From Candidatus Eiseniibacteriota bacterium (lineage in GTDB: Bacteria > Eisenbacteria > RBG-16-71-46): a stretch of 32,162 nucleotides of DNA. This document shows, in pieces, positions 1 to 7,254 of this stretch. The translations under genes and the position numbers were made by a program. The notes under the pieces were generated by a model. It made no database searches. It saw only the letters and a program-made list of their open reading frames with translations, and was not told the origin of the DNA. The stretch spans positions 1 to 32,162 of the forward strand of contig JACRPT010000007.1 in assembly GCA_016223045.1 (NCBI GenBank). The letters run 5' to 3'. The stretch's first letter is position 1, and every line of letters starts with the position of its first letter.

Positions 1-40
1 CCCGCTTGCGCTTGCGTACCCGACGAATGACACTGCCCAT
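1..40 (-). CDS. Start of a small basic protein, probably bS22/AURKAIP1-type ribosomal peptide (partial)
   Basis: Only the first 13 codons lie in the window; they read MGSVIRRVRKRKR. An excellent Shine-Dalgarno sequence (AAGGAG, minus strand, positions 52-47) sits six bases before the ATG, which makes this a convincing translation start. The opening MGSVI followed by dense Arg/Lys is typical of the very short AURKAIP1/COX24-domain proteins (bS22 in mycobacteria), which bind rRNA in the small ribosomal subunit. The family call rests on 13 residues only, so another short basic peptide cannot be excluded. The upstream gap (41-188) is relatively AT-rich and probably holds its promoter. Confidence 0.5.
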   Translation of the reverse strand, partial: MGSVIRRVRKRKR

Positions 41-188
41 CGACGGCTCCTTTCCGCTGTGCGTGTTCGACGTCTCGCAACGCCATCACAACACAGAGGT
101 TGGAGCCGCTTCAATTTCCAACTAAGAATCGCACACCTTCCGGTGATAGCTGCTCCGAGGAGAGCGAGGATCGCGACGCGGGGCGTGC

Positions 189-1205
189 TCATGGTGTGGC
201 CTCCGTAGTCCAACGCGTCACTTCAAGGCCGCGGGTCGTCAGACGAAACTGGTAGACGTCGCCGCTCGCTGAGACTTGGAAGGCTCCCTTACCCTCTACG
301 AGGGCCTGGGTGGGACGGGCAGGAACGGTGCCTGAGGCAAGGAGCCGACCGCTGGGATCGTAGCGCTGCAAGATATCGACTCCCGACTCTCGGCCCGGCG
401 CGCGAAGATAGATGTTGTCCTGTGAGTCCGTACCGAGAAAAGCACCGGGCGTCTCGATCCTGGGTGCCTGGCTGCTCGGTCCGATGGCAGTGGCGCTGCC
501 GCTGGTGCGAACTACCAACCCACGGCGGAGTAGGGCACCCGGGGCAAGCCTCGTCCTCGCGGCTGCCCGCAGTGGTCCGCGCCGATCACCGACGACGATC
601 GCCGGACTCTTCCGTCGATCGAGGCCGTAGACCTCCACCTGCCCCCCGCTGTTGACGCCGATTCGTGTCGTTCCGCCCGCCGGGACTCGCTTTCCTCCGA
701 TCTCAGTCCAGCCAATGTCGCTATCGTCGAGTGATTCGGCCTCCTGCCACGTCGTATCTGATGGCCGGCGGTAATAGACCCTGTACCGGTTCTGGTGGGT
801 GGTGCGATCGGCCAGCAGGTAGATGGTGCCGTCCTCACCCACCGTGCCGTCGGTGGGCTGGTCATTCTGTGCTTGGAGCGGCGGCCCCGGAACGACCCTG
901 ATCCGCCCGGCGCCCGAAGCAGGCAAGGCCTTTAGGTTGTTGTGAGCGAAATCGATGAAATAGACCGTGCCATCAGGGCCGAGGAATGGAGCGCCGCCGC
1001 AGATATCGCCACAGTCGTCGCAACCGACATCGGAGATGCGGTCCGGTCCGCTCCCAACCAGAATGCGCGCAACCGGGACTTCGCGGAGAACTCTCGGCGG
1101 TGATGCGCCACTTGGTGGCGCGAAGCTTCTTGGAGCGACAAGAACCAGAGAGAGAGAAAGGAGCGACATCGAGATAGAAAGCGCATAGATTCTTTCAGCG
1201 CGCAT
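189..1205 (-). CDS. Exported beta-propeller-like protein with a CxDCGD motif
   Basis: This 338-residue protein begins with a signal peptide (hydrophobic stretch about residues 6-24), so it is exported. After that comes a short motif VGSGPDRIS...CDDCGD and then segments such as GPDGTVYFIDF, GEDGTIYLL, TDSQDNIYLRAPG and SASGDVYQF. These resemble NHL/SMP-30-like propeller strands (DG/DN-x-IY-h). I see no catalytic motif; a binding or structural surface role is plausible but not shown. The ATG at 1205 has GGAG six bases upstream and lies inside the 3' end of a truncated copy of the same family (1195-1542), so the two reading frames overlap by 11 bases. GC content and codon use look lower in G/C than in most of the window. 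Confidence 0.7.
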   Translation of the reverse strand: MRAERIYALSISMSLLSLSLVLVAPRSFAPPSGASPPRVLREVPVARILVGSGPDRISDVGCDDCGDICGGAPFLGPDGTVYFIDFAHNNLKALPASGAGRIRVVPGPPLQAQNDQPTDGTVGEDGTIYLLADRTTHQNRYRVYYRRPSDTTWQEAESLDDSDIGWTEIGGKRVPAGGTTRIGVNSGGQVEVYGLDRRKSPAIVVGDRRGPLRAAARTRLAPGALLRRGLVVRTSGSATAIGPSSQAPRIETPGAFLGTDSQDNIYLRAPGRESGVDILQRYDPSGRLLASGTVPARPTQALVEGKGAFQVSASGDVYQFRLTTRGLEVTRWTTEATP

Positions 1206-1542
1206 GAAGAGCTCCCTGGCTGGAGAGGGCGGAATCGCGCTCGGGACGGAGCCGTCCTGTTTCGGCTGGCCTGGAGGCTTCAGGAGCGATTACCCACTGC
1301 GGGGTGGGCAACGATGCATCTGGACCAGCGTTGGGGAGCAGGTCATCGCCGCAGTCTTCACACTCGATGGCGGAGATCTCGTTCGGGCTCGTGCCCACTG
1401 GGATCGAGGCCAGCTCTTGCGGGTGGAACCTCGGGACCTCGGGGGTGACAGCGCTCGTCGCGTCCCACATCGCAAGGTCGGCTGCTAGGACAAGCGCGAG
1501 GATGACGGCAGCCCGTCTCCTGACCCTGCTCAAGGCGTGCAA
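1195..1542 (-). pseudogene. Truncated tandem copy of the 189-1205 exported protein
   Basis: Reading from a possible TTG at 1542 gives about 115 residues with a signal-peptide-like stretch (RAAVILALVLAADLA) followed by ASIPVGTSPNEIS and CEDCGDDL. This lines up with VARILVGSGPDRIS and CDDCGDI in the downstream gene. Similarity stops right after GPDA; the propeller part is missing and the remaining residues up to the stop at 1195 look non-homologous. No strong ribosome-binding site precedes the TTG. The simplest reading is the 5' remnant of a tandem duplicate. It could still be expressed as a short secreted peptide, since the stop overlaps the next gene's start. Confidence 0.5.
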
Positions 1543-2056
1543 GCGTGGAGGGCCGTGGCCATGTCCTGACGCGTTCGCGAGGATTGCACCGGGGCGTGCC
1601 AGCGCTCTCTCCCCCGCTCTCTGCGCAGTGATGGTGTTCGGAGGGACACTCGCAATGGATGTGTGCGCGCCCAACCGCCGCGTTCCCGTGGGACGGGAAC
1701 AGAAGCCCACATCTTGCTGAAGAGAATCGCGGGCCTGCATAGCAGGCCGAGACGGCGAGCTCAGTCTCACGTTGACTGTGCCTCCTGTTCGGCGGCTGTG
1801 GACCGCTCTCAGGATGTTGCCGTTGGGGAAGTTGAGGAGATGAACGCACGACGATAAAGCCGTGTCAAGAGAAGACAAGTAGTATCCAGTTGTTCGTGGA
1901 CGCGGCGAACGGGCTGCTGCAGCGGTGGATGTTCGGGAGGTGTGGGCGGCGGGTCCGCAAGGTGTCGCGGTACGTCCGAGGAGCACCGCCGCCGTGACGG
2001 TGGAAGCGGGGCACCCGCTCGAAGAGCTGGTCCGGCATACAGCGAGCGCCGCCCGC
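1543..2056. other. Gap with no assignable gene; possible decayed coding remnants
   Basis: About 510 bases without a gene I can name. The GC content is lower than in the flanking SbcC/TPR region. A plus-strand frame of about 45 codons ending at 1999 reads LLQRWMFGRCGRRVRKVSRY and then a few residues to a stop. It looks protein-like (possibly a C-terminal stub), but I cannot name the family. A minus-strand ATG at 2039 opens a 57-codon frame over the same DNA, so at most one is real. A clean inverted repeat lies at 1682-1700. Confidence 0.4.
1682..1700. repeat. Perfect inverted repeat GTTCCCGT-N3-ACGGGAAC
   Basis: Two 8-bp arms (1682-1689 and 1693-1700) are exact reverse complements around a 3-base centre. 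It lies about 140 bases upstream of the truncated exported-protein frame on the minus strand. It could be an operator or a small hairpin; there is no T-tract to suggest a terminator. Confidence 0.45.
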
Positions 2057-2824
2057 CTACCTCCGCTCCGCCTCCACCGCCGCGCGCAGCCTCTCCGCCC
2101 ACGCGCTGCCGGGCTCGCGCGCCGCGAACTCATCCGCCATCCGCCGTGCCTCGTCGCGGCGCCCGACGTGCGCCAACAGCAGCGCGCGGTCGTAGAGCGC
2201 CGCGTCGCACACCGCGTCCTCGGGTCGCACCGCCGCCAACTGGGCGATGGCCTCGAGCCGCAGGCCGCGCTGCCGCAGCGGGTCGGGCTCCGCCGCTGCC
2301 GCGAGCGCCAGCGTCACCCCCAGCCCGAGGTGCGCCTCGGGGCTGTGGACCCCGCGCTCGATGACGCCGCGGTAGCCGCGCTCGGCGCTGGCGTAGCGGC
2401 GACGCGCGAGATCGAGGTGGGCGAGCGCCACGGCGAGGCGGCCGTCGCGGCGGTGACGCTCGCGGGCGCGCGCGAGCAGCGCGGCGGCCCGGTCGGCGAG
2501 CGCGGCAGCGGCGGCGGGGTCGGACACGGCGGCGGGTTCGCCGGTGAGCGCGGAGCGGAAGCGCAGCTCGCCGGTCATGAACCCGAGCCGGCCGGCGACC
2601 AGCGCGCGTGCGGCCGCGACGTCCGGGTCTTCGGGCAGGCCGGTGAGCGGCCGGGGCGGCGCGAGCAGCGAGAGGCCGGCGACCACGGCGAGCGACAGCA
2701 TCAGGCCGAGGAACGCCAGCACCGGCAGCGCGCGCCACTTCAGGCGGCGCTCGATCTCGGCGACCGGCGGGACGGAAGAGGAGACGGGTTCGGGCACGGG
2801 CACCTCGCAAGTCGGGGCGGGCAT
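2057..2824 (-). CDS. Membrane-anchored TPR-like protein
   Basis: About 255 residues from the ATG at 2824. The first 30 residues are Pro/Val rich, then RRLKWR precedes one transmembrane helix (about residues 33-53, LPVLAFLGLMLSLAVVAGLS). The rest is Ala/Leu/Arg-rich helical repeats (for example LALAHLDLARRRYASAERGY and EAHLGLGVTLALAAAAEP) of tetratricopeptide type. Positive residues before the helix suggest the N-terminus stays in the cytoplasm and the repeats face the periplasm. Its partner is unknown. The start is uncertain: an upstream in-frame ATG at 2930 is possible, but the extra residues look non-coding. The gene diverges from the SbcD-like gene across a 256-base gap. Confidence 0.65.
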   Translation of the reverse strand: MPAPTCEVPVPEPVSSSVPPVAEIERRLKWRALPVLAFLGLMLSLAVVAGLSLLAPPRPLTGLPEDPDVAAARALVAGRLGFMTGELRFRSALTGEPAAVSDPAAAAALADRAAALLARARERHRRDGRLAVALAHLDLARRRYASAERGYRGVIERGVHSPEAHLGLGVTLALAAAAEPDPLRQRGLRLEAIAQLAAVRPEDAVCDAALYDRALLLAHVGRRDEARRMADEFAAREPGSAWAERLRAAVEAERR

Positions 2825-3080
2825 CGTAGAGGGCGCTCGCGGCCGCTTCAACAACCTCCGCCAGACACCCCGGGTCGCACAACCCCACACCCCAAACCCG
2901 AGTCGCGCTACCCAACTCATTGCCCGCCTGCGGGCTTCCTGATAGGTTGGCGCCCGCGCCGAATCCAACGGACCCACCCGATCCACCCTGCGCGTGGGTA
3001 CCCGGTGGGTGCACCAGCGGGGGCCGCGCCGAGAGCTTCGACCCACGCTACGTCAGCCAGGGCCAGGAGCGTTCCTTCGC

Positions 3081-4322
3081 ATGGCCGTCGTCCGGTTCCT
3101 TCAGGTCTCCGATCTCCACCTCGGCCGCCCCTTCGGCAGCCTGCCGGCCGAGCGTCGCTCCGACCGCCGCCGCGACCAGCGCCGCGCGCTCGAGTTGGCG
3201 GTGCGGCTCGCGATGGAGCGCGGCGTCCACGCCATCCTGCTGCCCGGCGACCTGTTCGACATGGAGTGGGTGGACGCGGACACGCTCGCCTTCGCGGTCG
3301 AGGCCTTCAAGGTGAGCGGCTGCCCGCCGGTGTTCGTGGCGCCGGGCAACCACGACCCGTACTCCGACGCGAGTCCGACCTGGAGCCCGAGCCTGATGCG
3401 CGCGCGCGGCTGCCCGTGGCCGGAGCACGTCCACGTGTTCACCACCGTGGAGTGGAGCGCGCGGCCGCTGCCGGGCATGGAGTCGGTGCGCATCTGGGGG
3501 CGCTGCGCGATCGCGGGCGTGGCCTCGGCCGAGCGCCCGCTCGGGCCCGAAGCCGTCTCGCACGTCGAGCGCGCGCGGGGCACCCGTCCGCAGGACGGGT
3601 CCGCGGGCGCGGACGTCGCGGTGTTCCACGGCTCGCGCGAGGGCTTCCTGCCGCCGGGGCAGAAGAGCTGGGCGCCGTTCTCGGACGACGAGGCCTGGCG
3701 CTCGCCGTTCGACTACCTCGCGGTCGGCCACATCCACACCGCGCAGCGCCTGCAGGGCGACGGCGCGGTGCGCCTCGCCTACGCGGGCGCGGCGATCGGG
3801 CTCGACTTCGGCGAGCTGGGCACGCACGGGTGCTGCGAGGTCCGTCTCGCGGTGGGCGAGGGGCGCCCGGGCGCGGAGCTGGAGTTCATCGAGCTCGACC
3901 GGCGCCAGGTCTTCGACATCGCCGCCGACGTCACCGGTTGCGGCTCCGCCGAACAGGTGGACCGCCGCATCGCCAAGGCGCTCGACCAGGTCGGGGCGAG
4001 CGAGCAGGACCTGGCCACGGTGCGGCTCGCGGGCCGACTCGGGCGCGGCGTGCGCTACGCCGGGCCTGGGCCGGAGCTCAGGCCCCGCGCCTTCCACCTG
4101 CGCGTGGACACGCGCGGCCTGCGTCCCGACTACGACCTGGACGCCCTGCGCGCGGGCGACGGCGGCAGCACCGAGGAGCGCTTCGCGCGCGCGCTGCTCG
4201 CGCAGCTCGACGCCGAGCAGGATCCCGCGCGCCGCGCCGGGATCGAGGCCGCCCTGTACTACGGGCTCGACGCGTTCCGGCTCCACGAGGTGACGCCCGC
4301 CTACGAGGAGCTGGGCGGATGA
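3081..4322 (+). CDS. SbcD/Mre11-like metallophosphoesterase (YhaO type)
   Basis: A 413-residue calcineurin-like nuclease. All five metal-binding motifs are visible: D11-x-H13 (SDLHLG), GDLFD at 56-60, GNHD at 89-92, a lone His at 183 (FHGSREG) and GHIH at 216-219. Mre11/SbcD proteins are Mn-dependent DNA nucleases that work with a Rad50/SbcC-like ATPase. The next gene encodes such an ATPase and starts inside this gene's stop codon (ATGA), so the two are co-translated. AGGAG lies 11 bases before the ATG at 3081; the longer open frame back to 2994 looks non-coding. The sequence and partner fit the YhaO/YhaN subgroup better than classical SbcCD. A short palindrome (ACCCGTCC-GCA-GGACGGGT, 3582-3600) lies inside the gene. 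Confidence 0.85.
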   Translation: MAVVRFLQVSDLHLGRPFGSLPAERRSDRRRDQRRALELAVRLAMERGVHAILLPGDLFDMEWVDADTLAFAVEAFKVSGCPPVFVAPGNHDPYSDASPTWSPSLMRARGCPWPEHVHVFTTVEWSARPLPGMESVRIWGRCAIAGVASAERPLGPEAVSHVERARGTRPQDGSAGADVAVFHGSREGFLPPGQKSWAPFSDDEAWRSPFDYLAVGHIHTAQRLQGDGAVRLAYAGAAIGLDFGELGTHGCCEVRLAVGEGRPGAELEFIELDRRQVFDIAADVTGCGSAEQVDRRIAKALDQVGASEQDLATVRLAGRLGRGVRYAGPGPELRPRAFHLRVDTRGLRPDYDLDALRAGDGGSTEERFARALLAQLDAEQDPARRAGIEAALYYGLDAFRLHEVTPAYEELGG

Positions 4323-7213
4323 AGCTCCTCCGGCTCAAGGCCGACGGCTTCGGTCCGCTGCGGGGCGAGTACCCGTTCGACCCCGACAAGGTGACGCTGG
4401 TCGTGGACCGCAACGAGACCGGCAAGTCGAGCCTGCTCTCGGCGGTCGGCGCGGCGCTCTACGGGCTCGAAGGCGACAAGCGCAGCCACCGCGTGCTCAC
4501 GCCGCTCGAGCGCTGGCGCCCGTGGGACGGCGGCAGCTACCGGGTCGAGCTGGAGTTCGAGAACGACGGCGAGCGCTTCACCGTGCGCCGCGACTTCGAG
4601 CGCGGCACCGTCGAGGTCTGGAATGCGCGCGGCCAGGAGGTCACGCCCGAGTTCCGCGAGGGCAAGGACGACTTCCCGGTGGGGAAGAAGCTGTTCGGGC
4701 TCGACGTCGCCGAGTTCGAGAAGTGCGCGCTGGTGCGCCAGCACGAGCTGGACCTGGTGGTGCCGGCCGACGAGAAGGCGCGCCGCGCCACCACGCTCCA
4801 TGCGCGGCTCGAGAACGCGGCCGACACGCGCGGCGGCGACACCAACGCGGCCGAGGCGCTCCAGGTGCTCGAGGGTGCGGCGCGCAAGTACACCTGCGCC
4901 GAGCTGGAGTTCACCGGTACGGTCGAGACCGCGATCCAGCGCCTCGACCTGAAGCTCGGCACGCTCGGCACCGAGCTGAACACGCTCGAGCACGACCTGG
5001 CGCAGGCGTCCGGCCCGCTCGCCGAGCTGGCGCGGCTCGCCGACGAGGAGCAGGTCTCGCGCACGGCGCTGGACCGGCTGGAGGCCGAGCGCCGCGCCGG
5101 CGCGGCCGCCGAACTCAAGCGCGCGCTCGCCGAGATCGAGGAGCAGGAGCGCGCGCTCGCCCGGCTCCGCGCCGAGGCCGAGCCGCTGGCGGCGGCCGCC
5201 CACCTGCCGGCGAACGCCGAGGCCGACCTGCGCGAGACCATCGCGCGCCACGCCGAGGCCCAGCGCAACCTCGAGACGCTCGAGGCGCGGCGCCGCGAGG
5301 AGCAGGAGCGCGAGCGGCGCGAGCTCGAGACGGCGGTCGAGAGCCTCAAGGCCTACGCCGGCTGCGGGCCCGAGGACGCGGACCGGCTGGTGGCGCTGGC
5401 CGCCGAGGTCCGGCGCGTCGCCGAGGAGGAAGGACGCCTGCGCGGCGCGATGGGCGGACTCCGGGAGACGCTCACGGCGAAGGGCTACGAGCCGGCGCGC
5501 ATCGAGGCGCTCACCGGGCGCTTCGATGCGCTCGACGAGGCGCAGCAGAAGCTGCTCGCCGGCCAGGCGCAGCTCGCGCTCGCCTATCAGACCGACGTGG
5601 CGCGGCTCGAGGCGGCGCGCACCGCGCATTCGGAGACGCTGCGCGAGATCGACGCGGCGCGCAGCGCGCGCCGGCTGCCCGGGCTGATCGTGGCCGCGCT
5701 CGGCGCGGGTGCGGCGGTGGCGGGCGGCACGGCGCTGGTGATCCAGGCCGAACCGCGCGTGTGGGCGCCGCTGCTGGCGGGTGGCGGCGTGCTGCTCGCC
5801 ACCGGGCTCGCGCTGCTGGCGGGTGGATCGGGCGCGCGAAGCGAGGAGCGCGAGACCGCGCTGCGCGGGCTCACCGACGCGCAGCGGCAGCTCAACCAGC
5901 TCAAGACCCGCCGCGCCGAGAGCGAGGTGGGGCTCGCCGAGCTGGCGCGCGCGCTCGGCTACCGCGACGGGGTCGAGCTGATGCGCGACCGGAACGAGCA
6001 CCAGCGGCTGATGGAGGAGAGCGGACCGGTGCTGCGCGCGCAGGAGCAGCTCTCCGGCCTCGAGGGCCGGCGCCGCGCCGCCTTCGCCGACGTGCGCGCC
6101 GTGCTCGACCGCGCCGGCGGCGGCCCGCCGGACCCCGCGCACCTCGAGCGCGTGGCCGCCGGCATCCGCCACTTGACCGCGGTGCGCCAGCGCCTCGGCG
6201 AGCTCGACCGGAGCTGGTCGTGGATCGACGACGAGAAGCGCGTCGCCGAGGCCGCGGTCACCGGGCTGCACGAGCGCGCGGTGCGCATCCTGCAGTCGGC
6301 CGGGCTCGCCTACGACCCCGAAAAGCCGTGGGCCGAGCAGGTGCAGGAGCTGGCGGAGCGCGCGCAGGGCCGGGCGCGCTGGCAGCTGCTCACCGACGAG
6401 CTGATCCCGCAGGCCGAACGGCGGCTGCCGCCCGCGCCCGCGATCGCCGACCTGCGCCGCCAACTGGCCGCGATCGAGGCCGAGGCGGGCGGCGCGCTGC
6501 CCGAGCCGCCGGCCGGCCCGCGCCCGGGGTTCGACATCGAGCGGGACGCGAAGCGCCATCGCGAGCTGCTCGAGCTGATCCAGCGCCGGCGCGCGGACCT
6601 GAGGGTCGAGGTCGAGGACGTGGTGAAGCGCGCGAACGCGGCGCGGCCGGAGCTGCTCGCGCAGCAGGAGCGCATCGAGCGCGCGCTCGAGCGGGCCCGG
6701 CGCTTCAAGCGCGCGGTCGAGCTGGCGTGCACCAGCATCCAGGGCGTGGCGCTCGAGACCCACCGGCGCTGGGCGGAGTTCCTGAACCGGCGCGTGACCC
6801 AGCTGCTCGAGACCGTGGGCACGCAGGTCGAGGACCTGCGCTTCGGCGAGGACCTCGACTTCTCGGTGAAGCTCTGGAACGGGCAGCAGATCGCGCGCGG
6901 CAAGGCGGTGCTCCAGCTCTCGGCCGGCGCGCGCGACCAGCTGTGGCTGGCGATCCGGCTGGCGATCAGCGAATACCTGTCGCGCCCCGGCTGCCCGCTG
7001 CCGCTGCTCATGGACGACGTGTTCGCGACCAGCGACGACGAGCGCGCGCGCGCCGGCATGAGGCTCCTGATCGAGTACTTCGCGCGCCAGCACCAGGTGA
7101 TCCTCGCGACCTGCCACCGCCACCGTCACGAGAAGCTGGCCGCGCTCGACCCCGAGCTGTGGGCCGCGCAGGTGCACTGGCTCGACGCCCGCGCGGCGAG
7201 CCTGTCGCGGTAG
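4319..7213 (+). CDS. SbcC/Rad50-like ATPase with a membrane hairpin (YhaN type)
   Basis: A 964-residue SMC/Rad50-type ATPase. The N-terminal ATPase half has a P-loop read as DRNETGKSS (residues 30-38); the first glycine of GxxxxGKS is Asp here, whereas YhaN relatives usually have GPNEAGKS. Long coiled-coil arms follow (about 170-450 and 505-840). In the middle (about 455-503) are two hydrophobic helices separated by about eight residues, as in YhaN proteins, and there is no CxxC zinc hook. The C-terminal half has the signature LQLSAGARDQLWLAIRLA (about 863), Walker B LPLLMDD (about 895), a D-loop with SDDER and an H-loop ILATCH. It overlaps the upstream nuclease gene by ATGA, so they very likely form a complex, possibly tied to the inner membrane through the hairpin. 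Activity is uncertain given the altered P-loop. Confidence 0.85.
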   Translation: MKLLRLKADGFGPLRGEYPFDPDKVTLVVDRNETGKSSLLSAVGAALYGLEGDKRSHRVLTPLERWRPWDGGSYRVELEFENDGERFTVRRDFERGTVEVWNARGQEVTPEFREGKDDFPVGKKLFGLDVAEFEKCALVRQHELDLVVPADEKARRATTLHARLENAADTRGGDTNAAEALQVLEGAARKYTCAELEFTGTVETAIQRLDLKLGTLGTELNTLEHDLAQASGPLAELARLADEEQVSRTALDRLEAERRAGAAAELKRALAEIEEQERALARLRAEAEPLAAAAHLPANAEADLRETIARHAEAQRNLETLEARRREEQERERRELETAVESLKAYAGCGPEDADRLVALAAEVRRVAEEEGRLRGAMGGLRETLTAKGYEPARIEALTGRFDALDEAQQKLLAGQAQLALAYQTDVARLEAARTAHSETLREIDAARSARRLPGLIVAALGAGAAVAGGTALVIQAEPRVWAPLLAGGGVLLATGLALLAGGSGARSEERETALRGLTDAQRQLNQLKTRRAESEVGLAELARALGYRDGVELMRDRNEHQRLMEESGPVLRAQEQLSGLEGRRRAAFADVRAVLDRAGGGPPDPAHLERVAAGIRHLTAVRQRLGELDRSWSWIDDEKRVAEAAVTGLHERAVRILQSAGLAYDPEKPWAEQVQELAERAQGRARWQLLTDELIPQAERRLPPAPAIADLRRQLAAIEAEAGGALPEPPAGPRPGFDIERDAKRHRELLELIQRRRADLRVEVEDVVKRANAARPELLAQQERIERALERARRFKRAVELACTSIQGVALETHRRWAEFLNRRVTQLLETVGTQVEDLRFGEDLDFSVKLWNGQQIARGKAVLQLSAGARDQLWLAIRLAISEYLSRPGCPLPLLMDDVFATSDDERARAGMRLLIEYFARQHQVILATCHRHRHEKLAALDPELWAAQVHWLDARAASLSR

Positions 7214-7254
7214 CACCGTCCCCGGGCCGCTCCCGTCACGACCAGGAGGATACG

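Noticed and set aside
1-192. Minus-strand frame starting MSTPRVAILALLGAAITG, overlapping the end of the 189-1205 gene by ATGA
   Set aside because: It runs through the strong ribosome-binding site of the basic-peptide start at 40 in another frame, has no ribosome-binding site of its own, and becomes Cys/Arg-rich without pattern after the first 20 residues.
3582-3600. Inverted repeat ACCCGTCC-GCA-GGACGGGT as a regulatory site or terminator
   Set aside because: It lies inside the SbcD-like coding region in very GC-rich DNA, where such short palindromes arise easily; no other sign of function.
1925-4319. N-terminal part of the long plus-strand ORF 1925-7213
   Set aside because: The frame is open by GC bias only. 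It is antisense to the TPR gene and out of frame with the SbcD-like gene; the real SbcC-like start is the ATG at 4319.
3081-7213. SbcD/SbcC-like pair as a new anti-phage system
   Set aside because: The pair fits the widespread YhaO/YhaN type, and no integrase, toxin or other defence gene is next to it.
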